This document shows, piece by piece, positions 27,128 to 42,100 of a stretch of 64,000 nt of DNA. The DNA comes from Ifrita kowaldi (lineage: Eukaryota > Chordata > Aves > Passeriformes > Cinclosomatidae). Position 1 is the stretch's first letter; every line of letters starts with the position of its first letter. The position numbers and the translations under genes are program-made. The notes under the pieces were generated by a model that did no database searches, was not told the origin of the DNA, and worked only from the letters and a program-made list of their open reading frames with translations. The stretch spans positions 806,001-870,000 of the forward strand of contig VZRS01010750.1 of the NCBI GenBank assembly GCA_013398055.1, given 5' to 3'.

Positions 27128-30100
27128 GTATAGCTTGATATTTTAAAATCATGATGAGCTTGTTACACTGTATATAAATTTATTTCCTCTTTATCAGTGT
27201 TAGAATGAATATGAATAATGTAAACCTACAAAGCTGAAATAGGTGAATAAAATAATAACTATAAGCTACAGGTACAGATATTGTAAGCAGGAAGCTCCAC
27301 TATTTTCACTATAATCTGGATGCCCAAGACAAAGCTCAAATCCCCTGACAGGCAATGGGCAGTAAGTAGCAATGAAGTGACAATATGCTACAAGTTCAGC
27401 AGTTTCTTCTGTCCTAACTGGTTGTTGTGCCATTGGATGTTTTTCTTGTGACCAAAAACTTAGAAGTTTGCAGCCATCATGATACACAATCATGGGATCT
27501 TCCTTCTTTCACTCATTCTGCAACACGCATGACGAATGTTCACCCAACAAGTGAATTAGTGTCAGAACTGCAGCAGCACCATCATATCTCAGACATCTGG
27601 CTTCGAATCAACCAAGAGGAAGTGACTTACCAATGATGAGCAGCACCCCAACTAGAATCCCAATTGCCTGCCCTGCGGTTGGCCAGGAGTGCTCACGGTC
27701 TACTTCGATAAAACATGAATTTTCACTGGAACACTTGCAGATGCTTACTGCAAAAGGAAATGCCATGAGGTTAATGAGAAGTTTAGTGGTCACATTTGGT
27801 TATTTATAAATGTAAGTGCTGTCTTGAAATTGATAGTTCTGTGCATAGAATACCTTTAAGATTCACTTTGTTTTCCAGAGGAGGTTTTCCGTTGTCATTA
27901 AGTATTATTGGAACATTATATTCCTTCTCTTCAAAGTTAGCATGTTTTGGGGACAGGTAAGCATGAGTAGCTGTAAGTAGGAAATGGGACATTCATGTCA
28001 GCACAAGAAAGAAGCTGAATTCAACATTCAGACCAGCTGCAAATGGTTTTTTTTTTTTAAAGGCTGCTTTGCACATGATAGTAATTCCTGTTTTCCTCTA
28101 TGTGTTCCAAGATCTCATTGGTTTGCAGACATTAAGTAAAAAGGGAATATCTAGAAGCCTAGTCTGGCTTTCAGCATAATATGACTATAGAATTTCCTTC
28201 CTGATTTCTACACCAGGCCAAATCTGATCTTAGACATGTAGTAGGACGCACCATCCTTCTAGTGAACTGATACTGTCACATCTAAGACTCTTTAAAAACT
28301 GGAAAAGGCAATAATAGCCATTGGAACCAGATCAAAGGTCTGTTGATGTAAGTATCTTTAGAATAAATGGAGAGTACAATAAAAAAGCAAGAATATATTT
28401 TATTTTCTCCTAATGCCCTCTCACCCTTCAGACGTTTTCAGCTCAGGGACGTCTTGAGCAAGATGCAATTTCTTGCTTTGAACTTGCAGAAAACTTCTGC
28501 ATAGACAACACCCTGTGACAGCAAGTTCCCAAGTCAAATACCTCCTCATTCTATCTGCACTGGAAATAACTCCACAAGCTTCACTTGAGGGTCCCAGGTT
28601 TGTTTACTGGAAGAGAGAGCAAAGGATGAACCTTTGGCCACCCTGACCATAGCATTCATAATTTTATATCTCTCTATTGTATTTTTTCCCTACTCTCTTC
28701 CAAGATAAAAAGTAGTAGCTTACTTTGCTGCTACACTTACTTATATCAGGCCACTCTATGACTCCGATTATCCTTGTCACCCTATCTAAAGTGGTTTCCA
28801 GTTATACTGCATTTTTATGGGGATAGAGAGACTGGAGTTCAAAATGTGAACAAATTATGGATTTATACAGGAGCAAAATTATGTCCTCAGATTTCTTCTC
28901 TGGTTGTTTCCTGGTAATTATCAATATTTGATCTGCTTTTCTGAACAGTGCTGATAAATTGATCTCACATTTCCCTGGAGCTGCTCACAGGTCTCCTTCC
29001 TGACTCATAATGTCCAGCTCAGCACCCATGATTTCCAAAGTGAATTTCGGAGTCCAGGGTTCACTAGCACCTGCCAATTTTATTGTTCAACCAACTCAGT
29101 CTTGGAAGAATGTTCTGAAATTCTTCACACTTGGTTCCTACTCAAATAACGTTGTATAATGAGTAAACTTTGCCTCCTCATTGCATAGCCATCTGTATCA
29201 AGTTACGCAGATCCCAGCAAAAAACTTTTGAAAAAACACACATGAACTCCCTTCACTGCAAGAGCTGACCATTTACTCCAAGTCCTGAATTCTAAATTAC
29301 TATTTATTCTTTCATAACTTTAAATTTGTGGTAACCCAGCTTTCTCTAGTGGGACAGTTCACTGAACACATTTTATTAATTCATACAGGCCGTATCAGCC
29401 AAGCACTTACTCATGTGCTTACCGTCCCCTTCAAGGAGCTCCATTCAGTTTGTGAGGCAGGACTTCCTTTTGCACACGAAATGTCAGAAATGCACAGTTT
29501 GCAAACTGCTCTATTTCTTTTTCAGCAGTGATTTGTGTTCGTTAAACACACATACATTTCATTCTTACATGCTTCTTCTCTCAAAAATACTCATGAAATT
29601 ATAGCCTGCAACATACTATGTTTTATCTCTTGAGAAAAATAATCAGTTACTTTGGTATTCTCAACAGCCTATTTTTTTTTCTACATGGTGTTCTCAACAA
29701 CCTATTTTTTTTTTTTTACATGGAACACTGGATGTGCAATATTAAGAGTGAAAAGGAGTTTTGTAGTTCTTCTTATTTCCCAGAGTAGCAAGTGAGTCCC
29801 ATATCATTGTAAGAATGGCTGTACTAGCTTACCGTTGAACGTTGAGATTTCCCAATTATTTCTTGTATTCATCTCATCCGCAAGGGAAAAAGTAAATTTT
29901 GAATAAAAGAACTGTTCATCAGCATCAATAGCTTGAATAAGAGTTTTCTCTCCTCCACTGACCGGGTAGCAGAAGAAAGCAGGATAATCCGTAGCTAATT
30001 GTGGGTGGTTGTCATTCACATCACGTAAGTGTAGAATCAAGAACACTTTGGATTTCTGAGCTAGATTATCTGTCGAGTTCAAGAGAATGTGAAGTTATGT

Positions 30101-33100
30101 GCACATCTTGGATTTACACTCTGGGCTGTTTCATTTGCAGCTGTCATAGAGTTACACCATCAGGTAGGCAGTGAGAGGTGGTATTCTGTCTCAGGACGTC
30201 CTGAGGCATTTGTGGAAGCTGCCACTACTTTTTAACAAGGATGGCTTATTTACCACCAGTTCTTGCTAACTACAGAGCACTAGCAAGGGAAAGGAGGCAG
30301 GTCGTATGTAGTAATCTGTCACATCCATCATGTCTGGCAACCAGTCACATCCAAAGTGACCAGTGCTCTTTGGAGCACTCTTAAGCATGAAATGCCTTGA
30401 GTTTCCCAGCCCTCTTCTACATACAGGAAATGCAGGTCAAAATTGAAAGATCCTAATGGCTGGAACTAGAAGTCCTAATATGTTCCAGACTTAATAGAGT
30501 ATTAGTTTTAATTACAATAAAATGAAATTCTGTAGAAGGTGTACAGGAATACAGTATCGTACAGTCACCACAGGACAGAAGGTTACAAACTACTCTCCAG
30601 GTGTGTTTTCAGGAAGCCTAACCATGCCTAGGAGAAAGACTAAAATCTTCATAGCTGTAGAGAAAAAAATGGTAGAAAATATTAATACTGAAAACAGTGA
30701 AGAAATTCTATTCTTCTCTATATGTCATGTGGCTCAAGAAAATAGATGGCCACAGCCTACTACATGAAAGCTGTTTTGATCCTTGTTATTTACAGCATCA
30801 AGATTTCTTCAAGAAATTTAAAATCTTAAGAAATAGATACTTCAAAGGATACATCACAGGATGTATGTCCGAGATTACATGTTCCAGTACTTTTAATTAG
30901 TTTAGTCATGGTAGGTATAATTCCTCATAAAAGAGTAAGGATAGGGGATTCCTCTGTGTGTATATTTAGTTGTTTCATCACTTACTTTGCTCTGACACAA
31001 CAACCTCTACTGAGTACATTTCTTCTTGTTCTCGGTCCAAAAGGGAAGCAGTGTATACCTTCCCAGTGGCTGAATCAATTCTCAGCCATTTTCTCACATC
31101 ACCTTCCAAGGAGTATCTTTGGAAAGATACAGGGAAAAAAATCACATATACTATTCCAAACCAGGAAAAGATTCTGACAAAACAAATACTTCTGCGTTGA
31201 TTTTATGCAAGCAGCTTGATTACAGTTGTACTCCAAGAGAGGGTTCTTGGAAGAGTCGCAGTACTACAGTACTACAGTCAACCAGAAGAGATTGACAGAG
31301 GAAGAGAGGCCAAAATCATCCAGAATAAGCGTGAGAGCAGAACTATGAAAATGCCACCACTACCCCAGCCTGTGTACTTGCAACTCCACTTTCCTTCTAA
31401 ATGGGGAACCTGGGATGGCACTAAGCTGTTAGTCCAGAACTGTGATTTGTCCAAGCCCCATGTCCGTCTCACCCCATCACATCTCCCACATCTTGGTTTT
31501 GATGGGGACACAAGCCAAGGGCTGGGGGACAGAGGGACCGGTGCAGCCAGGCACCCTACTGTGGATCAAGCAGGGGCCAGGACCCCAAGGTGAACTATGG
31601 TGAGTATCTTCTGCCAGTGTGGAGCAGCCTGTAACTACCATTGGGGCAGTCTCAGAACAGAGAGTGCTTTAAGCATCACCACATAATTGTATTTATATTA
31701 TTTTTTTGAAAATCACCAAGGTCTCTGGGTATTTACTTATACAAATTTAACCATGAACATATGACCCAGTTAAAGCACAGGCACTTGCTTGAGTAGAAGT
31801 GACCCAACCTTCTCATTCAATGTTTTTGTTCTTTCAGTACCCTTTACAGTAGAAACAGCATGCTTGTTCAGCTTCTATTTTTTTATACTTTTTGTTTTAT
31901 GCCCTTTAACCTATTTTTAGCAGAAATGTGGTTTATGTATATCTGAATTCCTGTCATCTGTCTCTGTCATCATCCCCCAGAGCTTCTGGACTATGTGGCT
32001 GATTTTCAAACTGGTTTGACAGAAGGCCAAATGTGATAAGTTCCCAAAAGTTTGGGACAAGTAGAAAGCCAGATGAGAAATCTCTGGGAATAAGAATCCA
32101 CAGGAGGCCTAAGAGTCATATTGTGCAATTCCATTAACCACTTGATGTTTTGCTGAATTTTAGTTAAATTTCAAAGACTGTTTGTTTTGAGTTGGTCTGT
32201 TCAGCTTTCCAGCTGGGAATTGTACAGCAAAAGTCCCAAATAATTCTTCTGTCTGACTCTACTGTGTAAGGTACATTTACACCATGCAACACAGCACAGG
32301 AGTTTTCTTGCACAGAGCTTTGCATCCACAACAGAAAGAGGTGTGTCATCTCTGACATCTAGGAAAGAAAATGAATTAATTTTCAGTTGTAGACTTGAGG
32401 TTGTGTATTTTGGTGGAGAAAAAGTTGAGGCTGTGTATTTTGGTGGTTTCCTGCGTGACATGAAGAGCAGCTACTCTCCTGCTGGTTCAGGGGTACACAG
32501 TATATGCTTCATTTTATTGTTAAAGGCATTATGGATATGGAAACCTTGTTATTCTCAGACCAGCTCTACCTTTTTCCTGGAGATATAAATTAGCCTGCTT
32601 CCCTTGTGGTTTCCTGTTTCAAGGCTGATGTTTGTCACAGCACAGAGAGAAATCTGGTCAGAAAAGCACTGCCGAGCAGTCTGCTGCAGGTGAGTTGCTG
32701 GCCACCACCCCACCACACATCCACCTTCTACTAGGAGATAAGACTTCTGTAAAAAAAGTATTTTCCCACGTGCCAAGTATTGGGCATATTTTCCTTGCAC
32801 CTCCTTTAGAACAATTTTTGAAACCCTAAATTCAATTAATTAATCACAGTCACTCTTTTTTACCGTACAGAATCCCCTTCAGGATCATAGGCCTCCACCG
32901 TCATGACCAGGGTATTGACAGGAACGCCTTCAGACACTTCTATTCTGTAAACTGGCTTCAGGAAAACTGGTGGCTCATCCACATTTGTTACAAAAACTTT
33001 AAACGCGGTAAGAGAGCTTGAGTTGTACTGCACGCCTGGCACCAGCGGCTCGGGGTTTGTGGCGTTGATCACCAGGTTGTACTCAGGCATTGTTTCAAAA

Positions 33101-36100
33101 TCAAGAGCCTGGATGAATTAGAAAAAAAAGGGTTCTTGAAGCAATGGCCCTGCTGCTGTGGGGAGCTCCAATGAGAAATTACAAAGTCCCCCTCTTCTCA
33201 AGGAGAAGATTGTACCCCAGATACAGGCAAAACAAGGGAGAGTTGTCAGGAGAAAATGACACTCAGAATGGTAAATTTAAATGAAACCATATGCTTGTTT
33301 AGAGGCCTCCTCAGCAACTGCATTTTCTAATAATGTTGCCACCTGCCCAACTAAGTTTAATAACAATATCCTGTTTACAGAAATAGTATTTATAGCTCTG
33401 CATGAGAAGGCCTCAAATGACCTCCGGGTGCCAAAAGTCATGCGAGGGTTGTTACACCACAGAGTTTCTCACAATTGCCTCCTTGGGAAAAAATGAGGCT
33501 GAGGCTGATCCCGAAGATGGTCCACCACACACTGCCTCTGCCTGCACTTGAGCACACGAGCTGGATGCATATGATATGGCTCCCCTTGAAAATGAGTGAT
33601 GGGTTTTTTGACCCCATAGTCCAAGCATCTTCGAGAAGGCTAATTCCAAAGGGAGAGCAATATTGCTATTGAAATTCAAGGATGCAGCAGAAAGTGTTCC
33701 TTATATCCCTGTCTCCAGCACTCAGCACATGGGCTGTATCACCTATTGCAGCACACGCTGTCCTTGGCTTTGTCACCATAATGTTTCCCTGAGCAGGAAC
33801 AAACTGCGTCTCCATGCTGACATTGAGTCATGCTGGCTGCACTTGCACCTCGCTTTGCAAAGGCCACTAATGGCCAGAGCAACTGCAGGGAGGAGAATCT
33901 GCCCCGTCACAGCCCACCACTACCACCACAGCCCATGGAAGCATTAGCTGGCTTGTCCAGTAATGCTGCTGCAAAAGCACTCAAATAATATCATTCTTTT
34001 TGTCTTTATGGTGCATAAAGACCTTCTTCATTGGCCAGAACCTGCTCTGCTGGAGAGGCAGCCAGCAGCAGAGCCAGCGGAGAGAGCTGGTGATGGTGGT
34101 GGGTGATAAAGGCACAGCAGAGGCAGGAGGATTGGTGTGTGTGAGCACTGCACAGGCACAGAGCCTGAGTCCAAAAGTGGAGCCTCCTGCAGTCTGCACC
34201 ATGCTTGGGGTGTTCCCACCCCACCACCAGCCAACGCCCCTCCCCACAAATCATTACCAGGGCAGATATTGTGTATGACAAATAAGTGACACTAAAGGAG
34301 AAGAATAAAATCCATCTATTCACCTTGTTAATCTTGACGAACCCTTGGTTTGTTTCAGAGTCTGTCTCTATGATGAACGTGTTGTTTGGATCTCCTTCCT
34401 TCACTTGGTAAACGATGAGGGAGCTCCCTGTGGCAGGCTCATCTCCATCAGTAGCTTGAATTTCTAATATCACAGTTCCTATTGGGATATTTTCTGGCAC
34501 AGTCACACTGTTATACTGAAGAGAGAGAGGTCATTGAAACATGACATACCAAGCACCATTTGTGGATACAAACTTCAGCACAACCACAAGCTTGCAACCC
34601 ACATACATGGGTATATTTTAATCCACAGCAGCCACATGAGGGAAGGAAGCTTTTTAGCCACACATTTATCATAGGTGATGGGATCTATGTCAGTGCCACT
34701 AGTACAGCACCAGTCCCAAATTTTTACATCCTCTGTCAAAACCTGCCCATGATCACACAGCAGGGATAGTATTGCTCCTCTGCACCCTGTGAGCACCCTG
34801 GCCACTCATTGTTAAATATCTGATTGCTTCATGCACCACGGGCTGTTGCCACATTGGCATCCGAGCTCTGCTGACTCTTTGATGTGTGCCCTCGCCCAGA
34901 AGCCTCACCTTGAGACCAGGTCCTGGACCGAGACCTTGAGATGAGATGGTGCCAAACCTGCTATGCAGGCACCTTGTCTGCATGTGACTGTGCTGCCATT
35001 GCCACCAACAGAGAGCTGGGCAATACAGTCTGCAAAGCCCAAAAGCCAACACAGCTTCTCCAAAAGGACCCCTATGCCTGGTGGGCCAGGCAATTCTCCT
35101 GAGCCCACCACCTACATGGCCTGCAGGAATGGTGGGAGCTGGAACACCTCTGTGAAGGTGTCTGTCAGGAGGCTTGGGCCATCCAGCAGAAGTCACAAAA
35201 TGTCTGCAGGTCTCTGCCAGATGCCAGCACCTCCACCAGAGGAAAAGGCAAGAGCCAGACACCCATTCTGGAACCAGGTATGTTTTTGGGCATGGATCAC
35301 TGGACCACTGTTTCTGGTCAAACTATGTAGGGCTTTTGATTCCCATTCACCTTCTGGCTGTTTTGGATACACTAGTGCTGTGTTTGGAAAGGTACTTGGG
35401 AGATGCCAGCTTTTTTCCATTTAGCTGTTTGATTAATTTTAAAGCCTTTTCTTCCCCCTTTCCCTTCAGAACTTGCATTTCTGGAATAAACTGCTTTAAT
35501 AGAATAAGTTCTTTCTGTACACATAGTTTTCCACTGAGCAAATTAATTTAAATTTCATAATTAGCTGTTAGTCTGTCTCATTGTTCACTGTCTAGATAGA
35601 GCTTATATGCAGACTTGCAGCAATATTTTGCCTTTATTTTCACGAGTAGTTAATCTGTTACTTGTTCTGTAAATGGCTAGTTTCCCATTGACATTCTATG
35701 GACATTGCAGGCATGCTCAAACACTTGTCAAAAGTTATTGGAACACCCAGAATGGTGTTAAAAATACTCACATCTGATTTTTCAAAGATGGGAATTTGAT
35801 CATTGATGTCGATGACATGTACTTCCACGTCACAGATTGTTTGGAATGCTGCATGGAAAGAGACAAACACTGTCACACCAGCCCCTTTTCTGCCGAAAAT
35901 AACTGTCCTTCAGAAGGGTTCACTGTGAGCAAAAAGGAGCACTGCCAGATTGCCCAATCTAAGCACTAAGTTGAGAGAAGCACTTATTTCAGATATCTCT
36001 TAGTCAGTGACAACCTCACTCTATCTTACTATTGATCTTCCCAATTTCTTCAGCACTGTCCCATCCTGTTTCATTTCCCTCACTTTTTAAAACCATATCC

Positions 36101-39100
36101 GTTTACCAGGATGATCATATCTGTGACTTGTGTTAGCCATCTCAGTGTCACTTTTCCATGTCAAAAAGTAAGCCCTGGGTTGTTAGGCTACCTTGTCCTC
36201 TTGGCAGGTCATCAGGCAAGCACCCTCAGTTTTGTAAAAGCCAGACTTAAACTTCAGATCCATGTAAATCTAATTACTACCTGAGCAGGGGCACTCATAG
36301 CAATGGCAGGTTGTGATTTTAAAAGCATAATATGTCTGGCCATGTGCTATCCATATATAGATGGATTTTAGTGGTTTATGAACATACTTCATGAGCTGAA
36401 AGTTAAGGAAAATTCTAAACAACATTGTTTGGATGGAATTCAAATAAGCATCCAAAACAAATCACCAGCTTCTCCTTCTGCAAGGTTTTCCATCATCTGC
36501 CTAAATGATGCCATTTCATTTACAGACATGTCACACTGCTTTTTCACATGCCAGTTCTTTCATGCACAAGTTTTGCCCGACTGTAGGGACCCCAGCACAA
36601 AGCTTTAAGCTTTGGTATGGAGTTTGATTTCCTTTCCATTCAGTGAATCACAAAGGACTCCTGCAAATTTACACAAGGGACAAGATTATTTCTGAAGTTT
36701 AATTTCAACCTAATTTTCTCTTAATGTTTTAAAATATTATCTGGACTGTCTGAGCAGCTGTGTTTAATTTCTTGATTTTTTTTTTTTGTCAGTAAAGTCC
36801 CTTTGAAAGACCTGGGGGAAAACCACAATCATGATCTCTTCATTTTTTTCCTCCCTGTGGAAGGAAATCTCTTACTGAAGTACTTGTTAACAAGCTTCAG
36901 GCCTAGCCACACTCTGTCCTAGAGCTGGTTGCCTTCCATGCTTGCATTATGAATCATGATTGATCTCTCTGCATCTCAAGAACAGGGCAAGTACCATGCC
37001 AGAGCAAGACAGCTCTCAGTGCTACTGCCAAGTTCAGCAAATCCTCCTTGTCTCCCCACATCCCTTGGACACTGAACACAAGTGATGCCAGTGTGAACAG
37101 AGTTATTCCAATGTATAACAGCAGGCATTACATACCTGGATCTGACACCAGGACCTTCAAGGAATACTTGGCTGAATCACGCTTGCTTAAGGAACGGCCA
37201 GTTAAGTGCAAATTCCCAGTGTCTTGCTGAATATAGAAGAGATTCTTTGCAGGAAATTCAGGTTCCTGGCTTTGGATTTTGAACCGCAGACGAGAGTTAA
37301 GGCTGTCCTCCTTATCCATGTCCGTAGCAAACACGGTGCCAATATGACTTCCTGTGGCAGAGTAGAGATCGGAGTCAGACAGAATGCAGTGGTCCTGTTT
37401 CTCCACAGAAGTACACAGTGACAACTGGGATACCAGTGCAAAGAGCAGAGGGTGAATAAAAATAAAGCTGCGTGGAAAACACTGAAATGGACACAATCAT
37501 TTCACTTCTGGGAGTTTTTCCTTTTGCATCCCAACATATTGTTTTGGGGTCAGGGCAGTCCAAAAGACTGTAACAGCAAACTCTTCAGTCCTGAAACCAA
37601 ATGACTGATGTCAAGGCTCAGGACAGATTTTGGTAATCGTCCATTCAATTCAAAGGCACTATGCTGGAGGAGCAGCTGGCTGAGGGAAAAAGGGCTCATA
37701 CCACTTTAAGAACAGTAATTTTTTGTGTTAGTAATAAAAGGGGTGTTTTTCTTTGCATAGTCTAAGCAGTTATCCAAAGCTGTGGTTGTGGGAAAATGCA
37801 GTTTTATGTTTTAAATGAAACAGCATTTTTAAAGTAGGTGTTTAGAGTCTGTCTTTCTCAGGTTATTGAAATCCTTTCCACATGAATTATTGAAGGGAAA
37901 ACAGGAGGGCTATTTGCACAGGAAAACATTTCTCTAGGGCAGCCATGTTTTACTCTTTGGGATCGGAATTTCTAGCTTTATTCACACACAGCTGGAAACA
38001 ACAACAGGACTGCAATGAGGTGTATAAATTAACAGAAGCTCTTTTCTTGCCTCCTATTTCATTTTCTTGAACTTCAATTACGGTGAGGGCCTGCTGGCAC
38101 ACAGGGGGATTGTCATTGATGTCTTCCACAACAACGTGAATTTGCAAAGGCTTATCCACCAGTTCTCCCTTGTTATCTTTTGAGACCACGAAGAACGTAT
38201 ACTGCAACAAGAATATAACTATTAGACGGTTTGAATGTCCACTGTGACAGTATTTTGCATTTAAGTATGTAACTATGGGAATATGAAATATCCTCTCATG
38301 AGTTTGTTCGGTATTTTCACTCTGTTTAAATCAGAACTCTTCCATCTCCCTTACTTTCTGAGGCCTGAGTTCTCAAAAGATTTTAAAATTCCTTAATACT
38401 TCACTCTGCTGTAGCCTTACTCTTGCAAAAACTCAGGACAACCAGGAATATCTCATTTTTGCCATTTCTCAAATTCATCTGTCACATATGAAGGCAGAAT
38501 TTACCCAGCATATCTGGTCTCTGACCCATGCTGTGCTCAAATTTCCTCCAAGAACAAAAGGGAACAGAGGATTTTCTGTCTAAAAGACCCCTAGATGGTC
38601 TTTTAAGTCCATCTCTCGTCAAAGGGACTTAACTTCAAGGTAACTTTACAGTTGCAAAAGGAAGCTAAACTCTGCTTCTGGTGTGTAGAGATACCTGAGG
38701 TCCCCGAGGTCTGAAGTAGATCTGAAGCATCCAGATCTCCTGCACTCCACATATCCCACCGCCTACCTCTTACTCGTGCACCTACAGCCCTGCCATAGCT
38801 GGTCCGTGTTGGACATTGTACATATGCTGCGAGCAGTGATTGTGACTGCCAGACCCACTGTAGGGTAAGAACCTGAAGGCTGTTTGCAGTATAGTAGTTG
38901 GATGAACTTTCACATTTATCACATCATTTCCAACCAAGAGTGACAAGAAACAAAACTTTCATTTATTCTCCCCTTCCCCATCCCTCTTCCTTTCTATTGA
39001 GCTTTCTCATATTTACTCCCACACCAATAATTAGCTTTCTGCTATGGTGTCTGCCATCAGTGAAGTTTTATGTGTTTACTTACACTATCCTTTTCTTCCC

Positions 39101-42100
39101 TGTCCAGTGGTTCAGTCACATAAATATCCCCATTCGTACTGATGGAAAATGGGAGCCTCGGCAGCTTTTCTTTTTCAAAAATGCCATAAATTACATCTGG
39201 TTCATTTGACTGCACCTAAAAAAAACCCCAAAAAATAAGTCAGCAAAGGAAGTCAAAAGTGTAGACTGAGATTTAACAGGGATCATTTCTGGACCACAAA
39301 CAGAAACAATCGCATTCCTGTTAGCTTCATAAACCAGAAAATTAACAGTTTGGCAGGCTCTTGGGATGAACTGCAGAAAATCAGACTGATAATCTGCCGC
39401 TGCTCTCTGAATTGTGTGGTGAAGCCACTTTACCTCAGTTTCTCCAACTGTCCAGATGGGCTACAACACTTACCTTTTTATCAAAGGGTTTTGGGATATG
39501 GAGATAAATAGTGATTATGGGAAAAAAAAAACATTATTTGCATTTGAATATCTTGATACTAATAATTTCCACCTCCTTATACTCTCTGTTACTGCCTGTT
39601 GTTTTGTTTTATGTAATTCAGAGAAGTGGAAAAACAAAACACTAAACTGGGAGGTGCTGTCAACTCCCTCCAGGACCAAGAGGCCCTGCAGAAAGACCTT
39701 GATAAATTATAGAGATGGGCAATCACCAGCTGCATGAAGTTTAACAAAGGCAAGTGCCATTTTCTGCACCTGGGGTGGGGCAATCTTGGATGCACAGACT
39801 GGGGAACAAGAGGCTGGGGAGCAGCGCCACAGAAAGGGACCTGGGGGTCCTGGTTGATGGCAAGCTGAGTATGAGCCAGCAGTGCCCTGGCAGCCAAGAG
39901 GGCCATCCGTGTCCTGAGGGGCATCAGGCACAGCATCCCCAGCTGGGCAAGGGAGGGGATTGTCCCGCTCTGCTCTGCACTGGGGCGGCCTCACCTTGGG
40001 TATTGTGGACACAACAATATAAAAAAGACATTAAGCTATTAGAGAGTGTCCAAAGGAGGGCCACAAGGATGGTGAAGGGTTTGGAGGAGAAGCCTTAGTA
40101 AGGAGCAGCTAAGGACACTTGATTTGTTCAGGCTGGAGGAGACTGAGGGGAGACGTCAACATCCTCATGAGGGGAGGCAGAGGGGCGGGCACTGATCTCT
40201 TCACTTTCATGACCCGTGACAGGATTTGAGGAAGCTCAGTTGAGGGAGGTCTATGTTAGATATCAAGAAAAGGTTTTTCACCCAGAGGGTCACTGGGCAC
40301 TGGAACAGGCTCCCCGGGGAAGCGGTCACAGTACCAAGCCCTCGTGAGTTCAAGAAGCATTTGGACAATGCTTTCAGGCACACGGTGTGACTCTTAGGGT
40401 GTCCTGGACAGGGCCAGGAGTTGGACTCAATGATCCTGATGGGTGCCTTCCAATACAGCATATTCTATGGTTCTGTGATTTTGTGAAAACAAATACCTGC
40501 CACCTCTCTGTACATAGGTATATGCACACTCTTTACATTCATCAAAGCCTGTGATGCAGGATCTCTTCTGGGGTGCTGCACATTTAAAATGAAACTAAGT
40601 ACACAGACTGTCAGATTAATGAAGGAGTCAGTATCAACGTTTCTGTTCTATATAGCAGCAACTGCATTTCATTTTCCCCTAGGCAGAAACAACATGCCAT
40701 TGGCTACCACACTAAATTTATATACAAGTCACTCCAAAATGGGTGCACCCTTCCATGTTAGTCTTCCTTCCACCTGTTTTCACTCTGGACTTCCTTGGGC
40801 TGTCACTGAGGCCAGTGGGAATAGCACCAAGCCAGTTACTCTTGGGAACAGGATCCATGGAATCCTGCCATGTCCAAGGGATGACAGCATTGGGGGTGTC
40901 ATTGCCAAGGCATTTTTCAAAGTCAAGTATTTCTGAAAGGCTGTTGGCCTGTTGGTTAATATGTACTCATGCATACACTGCTATTGGTGTACCGTTATCA
41001 GCAAAATATTTTGTGCTTGAACTGTAAAAAGAGGAATACTGTGGGAATGCAGGATGTGAAGGAGGGTGTTTCAGTACTTTCTAGGTACTTTTGATGTAGA
41101 AGTTGCACTGCATGATACAAAACTGATCACAGCAGGTGTCCCTGAGTGTGGGGGGCTGCCTACAGCAGGGCTGAAGAAGCTAACCTCAAAATAAGCTCCA
41201 ACAAACTCTTGGTTTGCTCAAAGCCTGGAGGACCCATGACTGGATTTTGCTCCCAAACTGAAAGGCAAAGTCCAGTCACTCTAGTGTTTGTATTGACTGT
41301 ATCTCCGTCACCTTCGAACTATTAACTTTCATACTAACAAAAAGTCAATGAGACCTCCACTAACAATCATTTCCAGAGGATGCCATATTAAAAAAAAAAT
41401 AACTCTGAGGTGTCAAAGTCCTTCTGAAGAACCTGGTGCTGAATGCAGTGGGGACACCTTCACAGTTAATGGGGAGGAAACAATTGTGTGGCACAAGGGG
41501 AAGTTCAGAGAGTGTGGTCAAAGTCCCTACCTTGCTGATGTTGACAGGGTGAGCCTCGGTTGAGTTTTCTCTGATGTGGATGGTGGGGGGAGCTTTCCAC
41601 AGGCTCTGCCTCACAGTGATGATCACATCAACACTGCTGGTGAAAGCATTCGTTGTCATCCCTGCCATGTCCTTCACAGAGACAACAAGTGTGAAGGTGT
41701 CCTGCTTTTGAGGATCCAGGTAATAAGAGCCTAGAGACAGTGCAAAGAGTCAAGAGAAATGACACAGAGGCTGTGGGGGTTGTTCATCTGCCCATTGCCT
41801 CCTACATGCACTATGGTTCTTTAACTGCTTCAGACTGACTCCTTAGATGGTCCTTTGTGACAAATCTCAGCAAACCACTTCCTCTGGCTCCTCTGAACGA
41901 TGCTGCATAGCATCATGTGGATGTAATCATATGAGATCTCTGTGCTGTGGTCTCATTTTGTGCAGATGCATTGTTGAACAGCGCTCGCCCCAGTTAGGCA
42001 CTTGTTCAGCCCAGCAGAATAGATGGGTGTTTCTAAACCATTGAAATTTAGTTGGGATCACATGGCCAGCTGAGTTTTCTCTGCATTTTTCATGTTACTG

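Noticed and set aside
34753..35262. 169-codon minus-strand open frame within intron 11
   Set aside because: Lies between two securely placed CDH17 exons, has overlapping long frames on the other strand caused by high GC, and shows no domain.
38012..38050. Extending exon 9 past the GC donor to a later GT
   Set aside because: Read-through adds residues absent from human CDH17 and the later GT sites are weak; the GC donor keeps frame and length.
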